Origin: Thalassospira sp. HJ
Lineage (GTDB): Bacteria > Pseudomonadota > Alphaproteobacteria > Rhodospirillales > Thalassospiraceae
Assembly: GCF_000948415.1 (NCBI RefSeq)
Contig: NZ_JYII01000012.1
Location: 248,001 to 312,000, forward strand
DNA: 64,000 nt
Reading direction: 5' to 3'
Made by a program: the position numbers and the translations under genes. Positions 1-10,000 of the stretch are shown piece by piece. The notes below the pieces were generated by a model, which saw only the letters and a list, made by a program, of their open reading frames with translations, was not told where the DNA came from and did not search any database. How positions within the stretch are numbered: the stretch's first letter is position 1; each line of letters opens with the position of its first letter.

Positions 1-897
1 CGCGATCTTCAGGCACGTGAGCTTGAAGAGCAAGCGGCCCAAGCCGAACGTGCCAAAGCGATTGAGGCCATTGCTGCAAACTTCGAAATGTCGGCTATTG
101 AGTTGGTCAAAGGGGTGACCAAGGCTGCCAATGATGTCAGCGAAAGCGCGAACTATATCAGCTCGACCGCAGACAAAACCAGCATCCAGTCGCAAGCCTC
201 GTCTTCAGCGGCGGAAAAATCATCTTCAAATATCCAAACGGTTTCATCCGCAACTGAAGAACTCAGCGCATCGGTTGCTGAAATCGCTCAGCAGGTTTCT
301 GAGTCCGCCGAGATATCAAGCTCTGCGGTGGATCAAGCATCCTCAAGTGAGGAACTGGTAAAGGGCCTGGCAGAAGCAGCAAGCCGGATTGGCGACGTGG
401 TATCTCTGATTAATGACATTGCGGCCCAAACCAATCTTCTGGCCTTGAACGCAACGATTGAGGCCGCACGTGCCGGTGATGCTGGTAAGGGTTTCGCTGT
501 GGTTGCGAACGAGGTAAAAAGCCTCGCCAACCAGACCTCCAAGGCGACCGAGGAAATCAGCTCCCAGATTTCAAGCATTCAGTCTGAGACGGAAAATACC
601 GTCACTGCCATTCAGGAAATCTCGGAAACGATCAACCGCATCAGCTCGATCGCAACCGCAATTTCCTCTGCTGTGGAAGAACAGGGTGCCGCAACCCAGG
701 AAATTGCGCGCAATGTATCTGAATCTGCTGGTCGCAGTAAGGAAGTTACCTCCGGCATTCAGGAAGTGGCCATGGCCGCCAAGGATACCGGTGACGTGGC
801 ATCGTCGGTTCTGGCTGCCGCCGGCACGATGAGCCAGCAAGCCGAAAACATGGAAAACCTGATTTCCAAGTTCCTGGCAGATCTGAAAGCCGTTTGA
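1..897 (+). CDS. Methyl-accepting chemotaxis protein, C-terminal part (5' end outside window)
   Basis: The frame is open from base 1 and ends at 897, so only the cytoplasmic signalling part is seen (298 codons). It carries the conserved hairpin tip of bacterial chemoreceptors, with [19 protein letters not shown] followed by [15 protein letters not shown], flanked by long Ala/Ser/Glu/Gln-rich coiled coil with likely methylation sites. This tip binds the histidine kinase CheA and the coupler CheW. The ligand-binding, membrane and HAMP regions lie outside the window, so the stimulus cannot be stated. A strong terminator follows directly, so the gene ends its transcription unit. Confidence 0.93.
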   Translation, partial: RDLQARELEEQAAQAERAKAIEAIAANFEMSAIELVKGVTKAANDVSESANYISSTADKTSIQSQASSSAAEKSSSNIQTVSSATEELSASVAEIAQQVSESAEISSSAVDQASSSEELVKGLAEAASRIGDVVSLINDIAAQTNLLALNATIEAARAGDAGKGFAVVANEVKSLANQTSKATEEISSQISSIQSETENTVTAIQEISETINRISSIATAISSAVEEQGAATQEIARNVSESAGRSKEVTSGIQEVAMAAKDTGDVASSVLAAAGTMSQQAENMENLISKFLADLKAV

Positions 898-927
898 TCA
901 ACAGCTTCCCAAGACCTGATGACACAC

Positions 928-962
928 GAAAAGCACCGCTTTATGCGGTGCTTTTCTTTTTG
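928..962 (+). terminator. Rho-independent terminator of the chemoreceptor gene
   Basis: A perfect 12-bp stem (928-939 with 945-956) around a TTTAT loop is followed by a T-rich run, 31 bases after the chemoreceptor stop codon. Confidence 0.9.
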
Positions 963-1185
963 CTCGTGCTTGTTTGTCTAGGCAATTCCTGAACCTGTTC
1001 AAACACTTGTGTTTTCAAGGGCTTTCGGAACGGTTTCGCGCATATTAAATACAGATAACGGGGCTTTACGGCGCGTTTTCGCTGCCATATGGTCGTGAAT
1101 TGAGGCCGTAATCTCCGAACCACGTTGATTGCCAACGCTTTCACCGTGCTTGTGGCCATCCAATAACAAGAAACGAGGCGTATGA

Positions 1186-1920
1186 ATGTACAAGCTGATT
1201 GCTTTTGATGGCGACGATACCCTGTGGCATAACGAGCCGCTTTTCCGCCAGGCCCATGTCGAACTGCGCGAAATGCTCAGCCACTATGTGGCAGCCGACG
1301 AAGTCGATGATCGCCTGTATCAGGCCGAACTCGAAAACCTTTCCATATACGGCTATGGCGTGACGGGCTTTACCCTTTCAATGATCGAAACCGCGATTGA
1401 ACTCTCCAATCGTACGATCAGCGCCGAGGACATCCACAAACTGGCCGAAATCGGCAAATCGATGCTGCGCGCACCGACCCGGATCATTGACGGGGCCGAA
1501 GCCGTACTCAAACGCTATGCCAAGGACCCGAAATGCAAGGTGGTCCTGATCACCAAGGGCGATCTGATCGCCCAGCAGCTCAAGATTGATCGCTCCGGAT
1601 TTGAAGACCTGTTTGACGGCATCGAGATCGTCTCGGAAAAGGATCCGCTGACCTATCGCAACATCTTTGGCCGCTATGGCGTTGAGCCCGAAGACGCGGT
1701 CATGATCGGCAATTCAATGAAATCCGATATCCTGCCGGTCCTTGCGTGCGGCGGGGCTGCGATCCACATTCCCTATGAAATCACCTGGGTGCATGAAATG
1801 GTCGATCAGACCGAGATCGATAATGAAAAGGTCATCACGGCCGAAACCATTGCCGATGTGCCCGGCATTATCGAGAAACTTGAACAACAAAGAACAGCTG
1901 GGAGTATGGAACATGTCTGA
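1186..1920 (+). CDS. HAD-superfamily hydrolase
   Basis: Haloacid-dehalogenase-type phosphatase of 244 residues. Motif I is FDGDDTLW (7-14) with the nucleophile and acid/base aspartates, motif II is LITKGD (121-126), the conserved lysine is in SEKDP (150-154) and motif III is IGNSMKSD (174-181). It should hydrolyse a small phosphorylated metabolite in the cytosol; the substrate cannot be read from sequence. The ATG at 1186 has an ACGAGG ribosome site; an ATG four bases upstream is out of frame. The stop overlaps the start of the next gene by 8 bases, so the two are translationally coupled. Confidence 0.88.
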   Translation: MYKLIAFDGDDTLWHNEPLFRQAHVELREMLSHYVAADEVDDRLYQAELENLSIYGYGVTGFTLSMIETAIELSNRTISAEDIHKLAEIGKSMLRAPTRIIDGAEAVLKRYAKDPKCKVVLITKGDLIAQQLKIDRSGFEDLFDGIEIVSEKDPLTYRNIFGRYGVEPEDAVMIGNSMKSDILPVLACGGAAIHIPYEITWVHEMVDQTEIDNEKVITAETIADVPGIIEKLEQQRTAGSMEHV

Positions 1921-2296
1921 TTGCGCCGGTTCTGAAATGTCCACCGAGGCCGTCCTGGCCAACGGTCCGGCAGCCGATCTTGATCCGCAAACCAAACTGG
2001 AACTCGAAGCCGCTGCCTTTCGCGGACTGGTCACGCATCTGCAAAACCGCAAGGACGTCCAGAATATCGATCTGATGAACCTTGCGGGTTTCTGCCGCAA
2101 CTGCCTTGCCAAATGGTATCTGGCCGCAGCCCGCGAAAAGGGTGTTTCCATGGATTACGATGGTGCGCGTGAAGTCGTCTATGGCATGACCTATGACGCC
2201 TGGAAGGATAATTATCAGGCGCCGGCATCCGAGGAACAGAAACAGAAGTTCCAGGATACAGCCCATCTGCATGCCAAAATCCCCGGCGCGAAATAA
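1913..2296 (+). CDS. DUF1244 family protein
   Basis: A 127-residue protein with the block QNIDLMNLAGFCRNCLAKWY and, later, EVVYGMTYDAWK, which I recognise as DUF1244, a small mostly helical alphaproteobacterial and gammaproteobacterial family without assigned function. The two cysteines in FCRNC are part of the family core. The start at 1913 lies inside the end of the HAD gene with a GGGAG ribosome site 8 bases before it. Longer upstream starts in this frame would run through the HAD gene and are unlikely. Confidence 0.85.
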   Translation: MSDCAGSEMSTEAVLANGPAADLDPQTKLELEAAAFRGLVTHLQNRKDVQNIDLMNLAGFCRNCLAKWYLAAAREKGVSMDYDGAREVVYGMTYDAWKDNYQAPASEEQKQKFQDTAHLHAKIPGAK

Positions 2297-2335
2297 CCGC
2301 CCAGATACACCAGCGACAAGGGAGGAGGCCCGATC

Positions 2336-2650
2336 ATGACAGATACAAGCCCCGACCCGTCAACGGGGGCCGGTAATATCGCCGTCCACGCCCGTATCGA
2401 AGGCCGGGTTCAAGGTGTGTGGTATCGCGCCTGGACGGTGGAAGAGGCCCGCAAACGTGATCTCACCGGCTGGGTGCGCAATCGCAATGATGGCTCGGTC
2501 GAGGCGGTGTTTTGCGGCCCGGTCAAGGTCGTGCAGTCAATGATCACCGCCTGCCACGAAGGTCCGACCCATGCGCGCGTTGATCGCATTCACGAAGAAC
2601 CCGCCCTCGACGACGGTTTTGCCACGTTCGAGAAGCGCCCAACCGCCTAA
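2336..2650 (+). CDS. Acylphosphatase
   Basis: A 104-residue protein with the acylphosphatase fold signature GRVQGVWYR (substrate-binding loop and catalytic arginine) and GWVRNRNDGSVEA (catalytic asparagine). It hydrolyses the carboxyl-phosphate bond of acyl phosphates (EC 3.6.1.7) in the cytosol. The variable first 15 residues precede the domain. A strong GGAGGAGG ribosome site lies just before the ATG. It lies 39 bases behind the DUF1244 gene and is probably the last gene of that unit, since a terminator follows. Confidence 0.92.
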   Translation: MTDTSPDPSTGAGNIAVHARIEGRVQGVWYRAWTVEEARKRDLTGWVRNRNDGSVEAVFCGPVKVVQSMITACHEGPTHARVDRIHEEPALDDGFATFEKRPTA

Positions 2651-2698
2651 AACAAGAGTTTTGCCAAGGCGTTGGCGGCTTTATTAAATCGATTGCAG

Positions 2699-2738
2699 AA
2701 GCCTTTTTCAGCAGGAATGTTGAAAAAGGCTTTTTCTT
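2699..2738 (+). terminator. Rho-independent terminator after acylphosphatase
   Basis: A 12-bp perfect stem (2699-2710 with 2721-2732) around a 10-base loop, ending in a T-run. Confidence 0.88.
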
Positions 2739-2822
2739 TATCGCAGTGCGGTGGCATGGTTATGCAATCCTGTCTGCATGGTCAGTATCCGTGCAACCGG
2801 GAAATCAACAGGGAGACTACAT

Positions 2823-3674
2823 ATGACTTTTATCGCAAAATCATTTGGCGTGGCGGCCATTGTCGCGACCAGCGCCCTTGTCGCCTTTGGCGCACAGGCA
2901 GAGCCGGAACAGAATGATGGCCTGAACGGCACGCTGTGGCTGCAAACCTCGGTCGAATACAAAACGACCGCCATGTCGGTTTATGCCGGTGCCACCCGTT
3001 TGCTCGATGCGGCCATTGGCGATCATGACTGGACCGCTGCCCTTGAGCAGGATGGCAACTATTCTGCCAAGCCGCCGGCGGTTATCCTTGATGTCGATGA
3101 AACCGTTCTTGATAACTCCGCCTATCAGGCCTGGGTTGTCGCCGAGAAAACCCATTACAGCTCCAAAACCTGGGCAGCATTCGTCCATGACATGATTTCC
3201 ACCCCGACCCCGGGCGCATTGGAATTCACCAAGGCGGCGGCAGCACGTGGTGTCGAAGTCTTCTATGTCTCGAACCGCAAGGCACCGGAAGAAGAGCCGA
3301 CCATCGAAAACCTCAAAAAATTCGGCTTCCCTTATGCGGATGAAAAACACGTCATGCTGCGTGGTGAAGTCGAAGAGTGGGGCTCGAACAAAACCCCGCG
3401 CCGTGCCGCTGTGACCGAAGACTACCGTGTGATCATGCAGTTTGGTGACAACTTCGGTGACTTCACCGACGAAATCGATGGCTCGATTTCCGAGCGTCTC
3501 GAAGTCATGGAAAAATACGGCAACTACTGGGGCGAACGCTGGTTCATGCTCCCGAACCCGAGCTACGGTTCTTGGGAGTCAGCAGCCTTCGGTGGCGATT
3601 GGGGCAAGTCCGGCGACGAACGCCGTCAGGACAAGATCAACGCCATGACCCCGTGGGGCGGTCCGGCTGAATAA
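2823..3674 (+). CDS. Secreted class B-like acid phosphatase / 5'-nucleotidase (e(P4) family)
   Basis: A 283-residue HAD-fold phosphatase of the Acid_phosphat_B family. The N-terminus is a Sec signal peptide (Lys-6, hydrophobic stretch, likely cut after AQA at 26); there is no lipobox cysteine, so unlike the e(P4) lipoproteins it should be a soluble periplasmic enzyme. Motif I DVDET is at 90-94. The family removes phosphate from nucleotides and other monoesters. The ATG at 2823 has a GGGAGA ribosome site; the frame is open upstream but signal-peptide logic and ribosome site fix this start. It has its own terminator. Confidence 0.88.
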   Translation: MTFIAKSFGVAAIVATSALVAFGAQAEPEQNDGLNGTLWLQTSVEYKTTAMSVYAGATRLLDAAIGDHDWTAALEQDGNYSAKPPAVILDVDETVLDNSAYQAWVVAEKTHYSSKTWAAFVHDMISTPTPGALEFTKAAAARGVEVFYVSNRKAPEEEPTIENLKKFGFPYADEKHVMLRGEVEEWGSNKTPRRAAVTEDYRVIMQFGDNFGDFTDEIDGSISERLEVMEKYGNYWGERWFMLPNPSYGSWESAAFGGDWGKSGDERRQDKINAMTPWGGPAE

Positions 3675-3693
3675 TCGCCGACCTTGAACACAC

Positions 3694-3730
3694 AGAAGGG
3701 CGTCCTGTTCATCGGGGCGCCCTTTTTGTT
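3694..3730. terminator. Shared terminator between convergent genes
   Basis: The stem AAGGGCG (3696-3702) with CGCCCTT (3718-3724) and a T-run lies between the stop codons of the acid phosphatase and the DUF4336 gene, so it may serve both strands. Confidence 0.7.
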
Positions 3731-3733
3731 TGG

Positions 3734-4483
3734 CTATTTCAGAACCCATGAAAAGGCGCGTTTAAGCTCGGCAACACAGTTCGTATCGTAACACCGTCCA
3801 TGCGCCAGCACGACGTAATCCGGGTTCCAGCCGATCATGGTTTCAACCGCCTTGCGCATGGCGTCCCGGTGCCCGGCAAAGGTCAGGCGCATGTCGCGCG
3901 GCGTGCTGCCATGCGGGTCCATGGTGCCAAACAGTTTGACCATAAACCGCCAGATCGGGTTGTGGATCTTGGCGACTTCAAAATTCTCGATCAGGTCGGT
4001 CAGGATCAGCGTCTTTGAGGTTTTATGAAAAAAGACCGCCTCATTCAGATAACTGCCGCGCACCAGAACCTGTTCGATTTCCCCGGCCCATTCGGCTTCC
4101 GGCGTGTCGGCAAGCTCCGCATCAAACGAAATCGATATGCCAACCGACTTGGCGCGTTTGATGACACCGGGCGCGCAATAGGCTGTGGCGTTGGGATAGG
4201 CCTTTTGCCAGTCCGACACCCCGGCATAATGGATGGTGTTGGGCGCAATCAGATAGGCAACCTCCCCCAGCGCATCGACCTCTGTCTTAAGCGCATCTGT
4301 CAGGCGGATGGGCGAATGGATAAACAACTTGCCATTGGCCAACCGGATCACGGTCATGCGGGTGGGAAAGGGCAGTTTTACACCGCAATACTGAAACCCG
4401 ATCACCGGACCATCAAAGATCCAGACATCGGGCGCAATCTGTTTCGCGGTATCAAGCGGCGCATAGGGTTCAACGGAAAACAT
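3734..4483 (-). CDS. DUF4336 family protein (metallo-beta-lactamase-like)
   Basis: A 249-residue protein with the DUF4336 pattern: a start like PYAPLDTAKQIAPDVWIFDGP, then TRMTVIRLANGKLFIHSP, IAPNTIHYAG and VVLAHGRCYDTNC. The family resembles the metallo-beta-lactamase fold but its exact reaction is unknown. The conserved His residues in NTIHYAG and LAHG are consistent with a degraded or unusual metal site. It lies 36 bases downstream of the FAD oxidoreductase and may be co-transcribed with sua5 and that gene. Confidence 0.8.
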   Translation of the reverse strand: MFSVEPYAPLDTAKQIAPDVWIFDGPVIGFQYCGVKLPFPTRMTVIRLANGKLFIHSPIRLTDALKTEVDALGEVAYLIAPNTIHYAGVSDWQKAYPNATAYCAPGVIKRAKSVGISISFDAELADTPEAEWAGEIEQVLVRGSYLNEAVFFHKTSKTLILTDLIENFEVAKIHNPIWRFMVKLFGTMDPHGSTPRDMRLTFAGHRDAMRKAVETMIGWNPDYVVLAHGRCYDTNCVAELKRAFSWVLK

Positions 4484-4519
4484 CGGTTCTTCACCGTGCG
4501 GAATGGTGGGCGTGTGGGG

Positions 4520-5932
4520 CTAGACAACCTTGCCGGGGTTAAGCCGGTTGTCGGGATCAATCGCCTTTTTGATGGCGTGCAGCAGCTGCAGCTTTTCGAC
4601 ACTGGCATAATGCGCCAGCTCGTCACGTTTTAGCTGCCCGATGCCGTGTTCGGCACTGATTGATCCGCCAAGGTCGGTAACGATGTCATGAATGACCCCA
4701 TTCAGGCTTTCCCATTTCGCCAGATAGCTCTGCTTGTCCATAGTGGCGGGCTGGCTGAAATTGAAGTGGATATTGCCATCGCCGACATGGCCAAACGGGC
4801 AGGGGCGAATGCCGGGAATAAGCGCCTCGGCCGCCGCCATACCGCGTTTCAAAAGATCGGGCACCCTAGATACGGGTACTGACACATCATGCTTGATCGA
4901 TCCGCCCTCATAGCCTTGCGCCTCCGGGATGCCTTCGCGGATCGCCCAAAGGTTTTTACGCTGTGCTTCGGACTGGGCGATGGTCGCATCGGTTGCCAGC
5001 CCGATCTCGACCGCCTGACCCAAAAGATCGACCAGAAGCGTTTGCAGATCATCATCCGGGCGGGACGAGGTCAGCTCGATCAACACATGCCAAGGCGTTT
5101 TGGTCGCAAGCGGCCGGGTCAGGCCCGGAAGGTAAGTCACCGACAAATCATGGGCAAAGTCGCTCATCAGCTCAAAGGCCGAAATACCATCGCCGGTATG
5201 ACGACGCGCGAGTGCCAGCAAATCAATCGCGCATTCGGGCGAGGGCACGGCAAGCCAGGCGGTGGCGATGTGTTTGGGTTGGGCAAAAAGCTTTAGCGTC
5301 GCCTTGGTAATGATGCCAAGCGTGCCTTCCGCACCAATAAACAGATCACGCAGGTCGTAACCGGTATTGTCTTTGCGAAGCTTTGATAGCCCGTTCCACA
5401 CCGTACCATCGGGCAACACGACCTCAAGCCCAAGGCAAAGGTCGCGCGCATTGCCATAGCGAATAACGTTCAATCCCCCGGCATTGGTCGCAAGGTTGCC
5501 ACCAATCTGACAGGTGCCCTCGGCCCCAAGCGAAAGCGGGAACAGCAAATCCTGTTCTTCTGCCGCTTCCTGAATGGTTTGCAGGATCGCACCGGCTTCC
5601 ACGGTCGCGGTGAAATCACGGGCATCAATCTCGATCACGCTGTTCATGCGCTTGAGGTTGATCAGGATCTGTTTGTCCCCGGCAACCGCCCCGCCGCAGC
5701 GCCCGGTATTGCCGCCTTGCGGCACCACTGCAATGTCATGCGCAGCACAGATGGCAACCGCCTTGGCGACTTCATCGGTGCTGGCCGGAAACAGGACGAT
5801 CTCGGATGTGCCGGTAAACTTGCCACGGGCCTCACTGTTGTGGGCGGCCAGAACGTCACTTTCCATGCTGAACCCCTTGGGGCCCAGCAGGTCTTTTAGT
5901 TCAGTGAGTGCAGATTCTGGCAGGAACGACAT
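4520..5932 (-). CDS. FAD-binding oxidoreductase (D-lactate / D-2-hydroxyglutarate dehydrogenase type)
   Basis: A 470-residue flavoprotein of the GlcD/DLD family. The N-terminal FAD_binding_4 (PCMH) domain shows VPQGGNTGRCGGA, and later EGTLGIIT. The C-terminal FAD-oxidase domain has FGHVGDGNIHFN and SAEHGIG, with metal and carboxylate-binding histidines. Members oxidise D-2-hydroxy acids with FAD and pass electrons to quinone or ETF. The substrate is not decidable here; length and motifs fit the D-2-hydroxyglutarate/D-lactate group. The start is 12 bases after the sua5 stop, so the two form an operon. Confidence 0.88.
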   Translation of the reverse strand: MSFLPESALTELKDLLGPKGFSMESDVLAAHNSEARGKFTGTSEIVLFPASTDEVAKAVAICAAHDIAVVPQGGNTGRCGGAVAGDKQILINLKRMNSVIEIDARDFTATVEAGAILQTIQEAAEEQDLLFPLSLGAEGTCQIGGNLATNAGGLNVIRYGNARDLCLGLEVVLPDGTVWNGLSKLRKDNTGYDLRDLFIGAEGTLGIITKATLKLFAQPKHIATAWLAVPSPECAIDLLALARRHTGDGISAFELMSDFAHDLSVTYLPGLTRPLATKTPWHVLIELTSSRPDDDLQTLLVDLLGQAVEIGLATDATIAQSEAQRKNLWAIREGIPEAQGYEGGSIKHDVSVPVSRVPDLLKRGMAAAEALIPGIRPCPFGHVGDGNIHFNFSQPATMDKQSYLAKWESLNGVIHDIVTDLGGSISAEHGIGQLKRDELAHYASVEKLQLLHAIKKAIDPDNRLNPGKVV

Positions 5933-5944
5933 GGTGTTGTTCCC

Positions 5945-6940
5945 TTACTTGCCGTCATGCGGCGCACGCGGTGCCGCGGCCCGTTTCAGGCGATCATTGA
6001 TCGCAATGCCAAGCCCTTGATCCGGGATCGGCGCAATCGCAATTCCGTCAAAGCGGCCTTGATCGGCTTCATGCAGCTTGGCGAACAGGTTGGTGGCCGC
6101 CTCGATATCATCGCCGGATTTCGATAGCCACAATACGGCATCAAATCCCTTGGTGGTGCAATCGCCAAAGCCCAGCAGCACTTCATTGCCATATTGGGCC
6201 GGATCGGCACGGGTGGCCGAAAGCCGCACCGGCAGGCCCGGCGCATAATGGCTGCTGAGCATACCGGGGCTTTTGGGGGCTGTGTCATCGCTTTCGGCCA
6301 TGACAACATCGGTGCCGAGCAACTCTGAAACCTGATCGGCCGTCACCCCGCCGGGGCGGAGCATCACCACCCGATCCGTGGTCAGATCAATCACCGTACT
6401 TTCAAGCCCGACCCCACACGGCCCACCATCGAGGATCATGCCAACCGCATCGCCAAGTGATCGCGCAACGTGACCGGCTGTGGTCGGGCTGATCTTGCCA
6501 GACCGGTTGGCAGACGGGGCCGCAACCGGGCGACCCACCGCACGCAACAACTCGCGCGCCATCGGATGGGCCGGAACGCGAACCGCAATGCTGGGAAGCC
6601 CTGCGGTCACCAGATCACAAACATCACTTTCAGCCTTGCGCGGTAGCACCAGTGTCAGCGCACCCGGCCAAAACGCGGCAGCCAGTTTATCGGCCCGCGC
6701 ATCAAACTCGGCATGCTTGGCGGCGGCATCGCGATCCGGGAAATGGCTGATCAGCGGATTAAAGCTCGGGCGTTGCTTGGCAGCATAAATCCCCGCCACC
6801 GCATCGGCATTGGTCGCATCCGCGCCCAGCCCGTAAACCGTCTCGGTCGGAAAGGCCACCAGCTCACCGGCGCGCAGCTTCGCTGCCGCCTGACTAAGGG
6901 CACCTTCGGAATAGGGACGGATGGTAAGGGCTGGCGACAT
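5945..6940 (-). CDS. sua5: Threonylcarbamoyl-AMP synthase, Sua5 type
   Basis: A 331-residue enzyme making threonylcarbamoyl-AMP from threonine, bicarbonate and ATP, the first step to t6A37 in ANN-decoding tRNAs. The YrdC domain (about 10-200) shows FPTETVYGLGADA and KQRPSFNPLISH. The C-terminal extension with SPGMLSSHYAPGLPV is the Sua5 domain, which separates it from short TsaC proteins. It is the first gene of a minus-strand unit with the FAD oxidoreductase. The link between the two looks positional, not functional. Confidence 0.93.
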   Translation of the reverse strand: MSPALTIRPYSEGALSQAAAKLRAGELVAFPTETVYGLGADATNADAVAGIYAAKQRPSFNPLISHFPDRDAAAKHAEFDARADKLAAAFWPGALTLVLPRKAESDVCDLVTAGLPSIAVRVPAHPMARELLRAVGRPVAAPSANRSGKISPTTAGHVARSLGDAVGMILDGGPCGVGLESTVIDLTTDRVVMLRPGGVTADQVSELLGTDVVMAESDDTAPKSPGMLSSHYAPGLPVRLSATRADPAQYGNEVLLGFGDCTTKGFDAVLWLSKSGDDIEAATNLFAKLHEADQGRFDGIAIAPIPDQGLGIAINDRLKRAAAPRAPHDGK

Positions 6941-7018
6941 GCAACGTTCCGCGAAAAGATAATCTATCTCAAATACCTAGCGATGATGCACTGCCATGAC
7001 AAGGAAGAAGGCTGAAAG

Positions 7019-10000
7019 TTATGCTTCCCGCGTATGCAATCTTTCAAGGAATTCTCTTTCGTGAACCTTCGGTAAGGCCATCAAGGCGGTACTGAAGTGC
7101 TTTTGCTTTCCCCAAAGGTTCGGGTCACCAACGATAAAGATCCGTTGTTTCGCACGTGTCAGGGCAACGTTCAGCAAATTCGGTTTTGAAGAAGCCCATT
7201 TAGCGGATCCATCATGTTCTTGATCCGCGCCAAGGATGAATAAAACAATTGCGGCTTCTTTCCCTTGAAATGTATGAACGGTTCCAACCGATGTTCTGCA
7301 CCATTTGTCAAAATGCGATTTTTTGAAACGCTTTTCGCTGCGGATTTCTTCGTTAAGAGATTTGATTAGATTTCGCCGAATTTCCTTGAAGGGGGTGATG
7401 ATAAAGACATCTTCGGGTAGTTGACCGTCGGCAGCGAGAAGCTTTACGAGTTTGGCTGCGAACGAAACCTGTGTATCGACCGTTTGTTTGCCACGCACGT
7501 TCCCTCTGATGTCGATCCAGCAACTTTCTTGGCGAATAGATATATCTTGTTTCTTCTCGTGACTTGGCAGGCCGAAAACCATGTTGTTTTGATAAGCAAT
7601 CTTGTTTGCAACCGAAAACATCGGGTCAATACAGCGGCGGTGGACCCTCAAAGGGCTGCCAATCCATATGTCATCTCCCATGCCATTGTCGACATAGGCA
7701 CCAAATCGATTGCCCTTATCTGACAATTCCTGAACCGAGGTTCGGTTCGGCGCAAAGGCTCCACCTTCTGTATTCGGCGATTGCTCTGAAAGCGCCTCAA
7801 TCAATGTTGTTGGAACAGTGAATACCGGTTCAATTTGGCGTGGATCTCCAACAGCAATAACGCGCTTGCCACGCCAAAATGCCCCGACAGATGCCTGTGG
7901 TGGGGCTTGCCCGGCTTCGTCAATAAAGACCCAGCCAAGGGTGTCGCGCCCCAGCGCGGAAAACTGATTTCCGAACGATGCAAAAGTGGTGGAGACAACG
8001 GGAACCATCAAAAAGAAGCTCTGCCATAATGCCGAAGCATCATTTGGCCTTGTTACTGCGCTGGGCGAGCTCAGCATTGCGCCAATCAGATGGATGTGGG
8101 CGCGCATAGGGCCTTTGTTGTCTGGCGTACCTGCCGCTTCCGCTAACCAGGCCTCATGAAGAACCAAAGAAACTTGGAATAGCTCCGACCGTGCTTTGGC
8201 AAGTTCTTGTGTATGCCAAAGCCCTGATATCTGAAACGTATCCTGCTCTATGTCTGAGATTGATGCAGGAACTTTAACATCAGGATATTTCGTGCGATAG
8301 CGTGCTAATGCTGCTTGGGCCTCTTCCCATTCCTGAGTACATTGATTAAGCGCGTGCTTTGCGTGTTCTAGGTGATCGGTCGCTTTTTTAACGGCAGGAA
8401 GATGAACAGAGCGTAGTTCTTCGTTGATGCGCGCAACGTCATTTGAGGTTGAGCGCTGCTCGTTGGCATTGTGTCTGACGTCAATTTTATGCCGACGCGC
8501 AGCTGCTGTTACAAAGAGTTTTTCCCACCAGGCGGGAGACTCCCGGTCAAGTAATCGTTCTTGTTCTCTCAAGGATTGAAGTTTCGCTTCAAGCGGTTCC
8601 AGAGACTGTTCTGCAGCTTCTTTGTCACGGACACGCAACCTAAACGCTCTTTCGGCGCTGTCGCACTTTTCTTGTGCCTCGGACAGGAAGGCTTCCAATG
8701 AGGTTCTGCCGTAACGATTAATCAAGTTTTCGTATTTGGACAGATCTTCTCTGAGAGCGTCAACGGTTACCTTCTTGCTTCTGAAAAGTTCGCGCGCATC
8801 TGTAAATGAGGGACCAGAGTAGTTTCTTAGCCACTCCCAAAGCCCCTGTGCAGTGGTTTGCGGCTTGTGTCTGGGATTAACGTCTTTTGCTGAGAACAGA
8901 AAGTTGCTTTTGAATGTATTTCTGTTCTTTGCTCTTCCCAGCACGCACGAAAACAAACCCCATGGGATCTCTTTTTCAGGAAGTTGCCGGAACTTGCTGT
9001 CACCAATCTTTGCAGCAACGTTATAAGCAATGGGTTTTAGATACTCCGGAGCTTTTCCTTGTTTCCAGAACTCACCAATTGCACCTGATTGGGGAAGTTC
9101 TCGCGAAATGTTTTCTACAGCTGCATTGTTGGCAGAAACAACGACCATCTCAAAACCGGTAAGTTCACTCTTCAGTGGCCGGTATTTCTTGGTCGATAGA
9201 CGGTGTTTCTTGCGAACGCATTCTGGCACGGGAATTGATGTCGCGTGAGATTCAAAAGCGTCTCGGGCCGTTTTCAAAGTTGAAAGAACTTCACCCCGGC
9301 GGACAATGTTCTCAGCAAACATTTCACGCAACAAAGTGGTTTTGCCGGTACCTGGAGGTCCATTCACCGAAAATATGCCGTTGTTTTGCAGCTCGGTGAA
9401 AGCGCTATTAATCGAAAATTGCTGCATCAGGCTCATCATATGATGAGGTTCGTCAAACCACCGTCCTTGAACTGTGCGTGATGGGGAAAGTTGATTGATG
9501 ATTTCTTTTTGGCCTTTCACGGTAAACAGGTCGGTTCTTCCGTCTCCTTCTTCTGCAGATATGTATTTGTGAAGGTTGGTTCCTTCGTCAGAATTGATGC
9601 GAATGTCGGATGCTGCGCGTTCGATGTCTTTGATGAAGAAGCTGTTTAAAATACCAATTTCGGTTGTTTGTTCTGTTTCTTCTTCTGCATCCTCTTCATC
9701 GTCATTAATGTCGGTTTCATCTTTTGCCGGCGCTGTGTCGTTTGGTTCGGAACCGGAACTCTTAGCCCTCTTTTCCTTGATCCACATTTCGACAAAGGCA
9801 ATGTCGTTTTCTTTGAGGGGAGAAAAATCCGCCCAATCGGCTAAAAGCTTGCAAAGTTCGACGATTTCGGGAAACTCAAGGCTGTTGAACTTAAGGTTCT
9901 CATCTTCTTCCTTACGCTTTCGAAAAGACTCTTCGCGTTTGGACTGGAAATTATAAATCTGCCTTTCTAGGTTGTTCCAGTCGGCTTCAAAATTACTCAT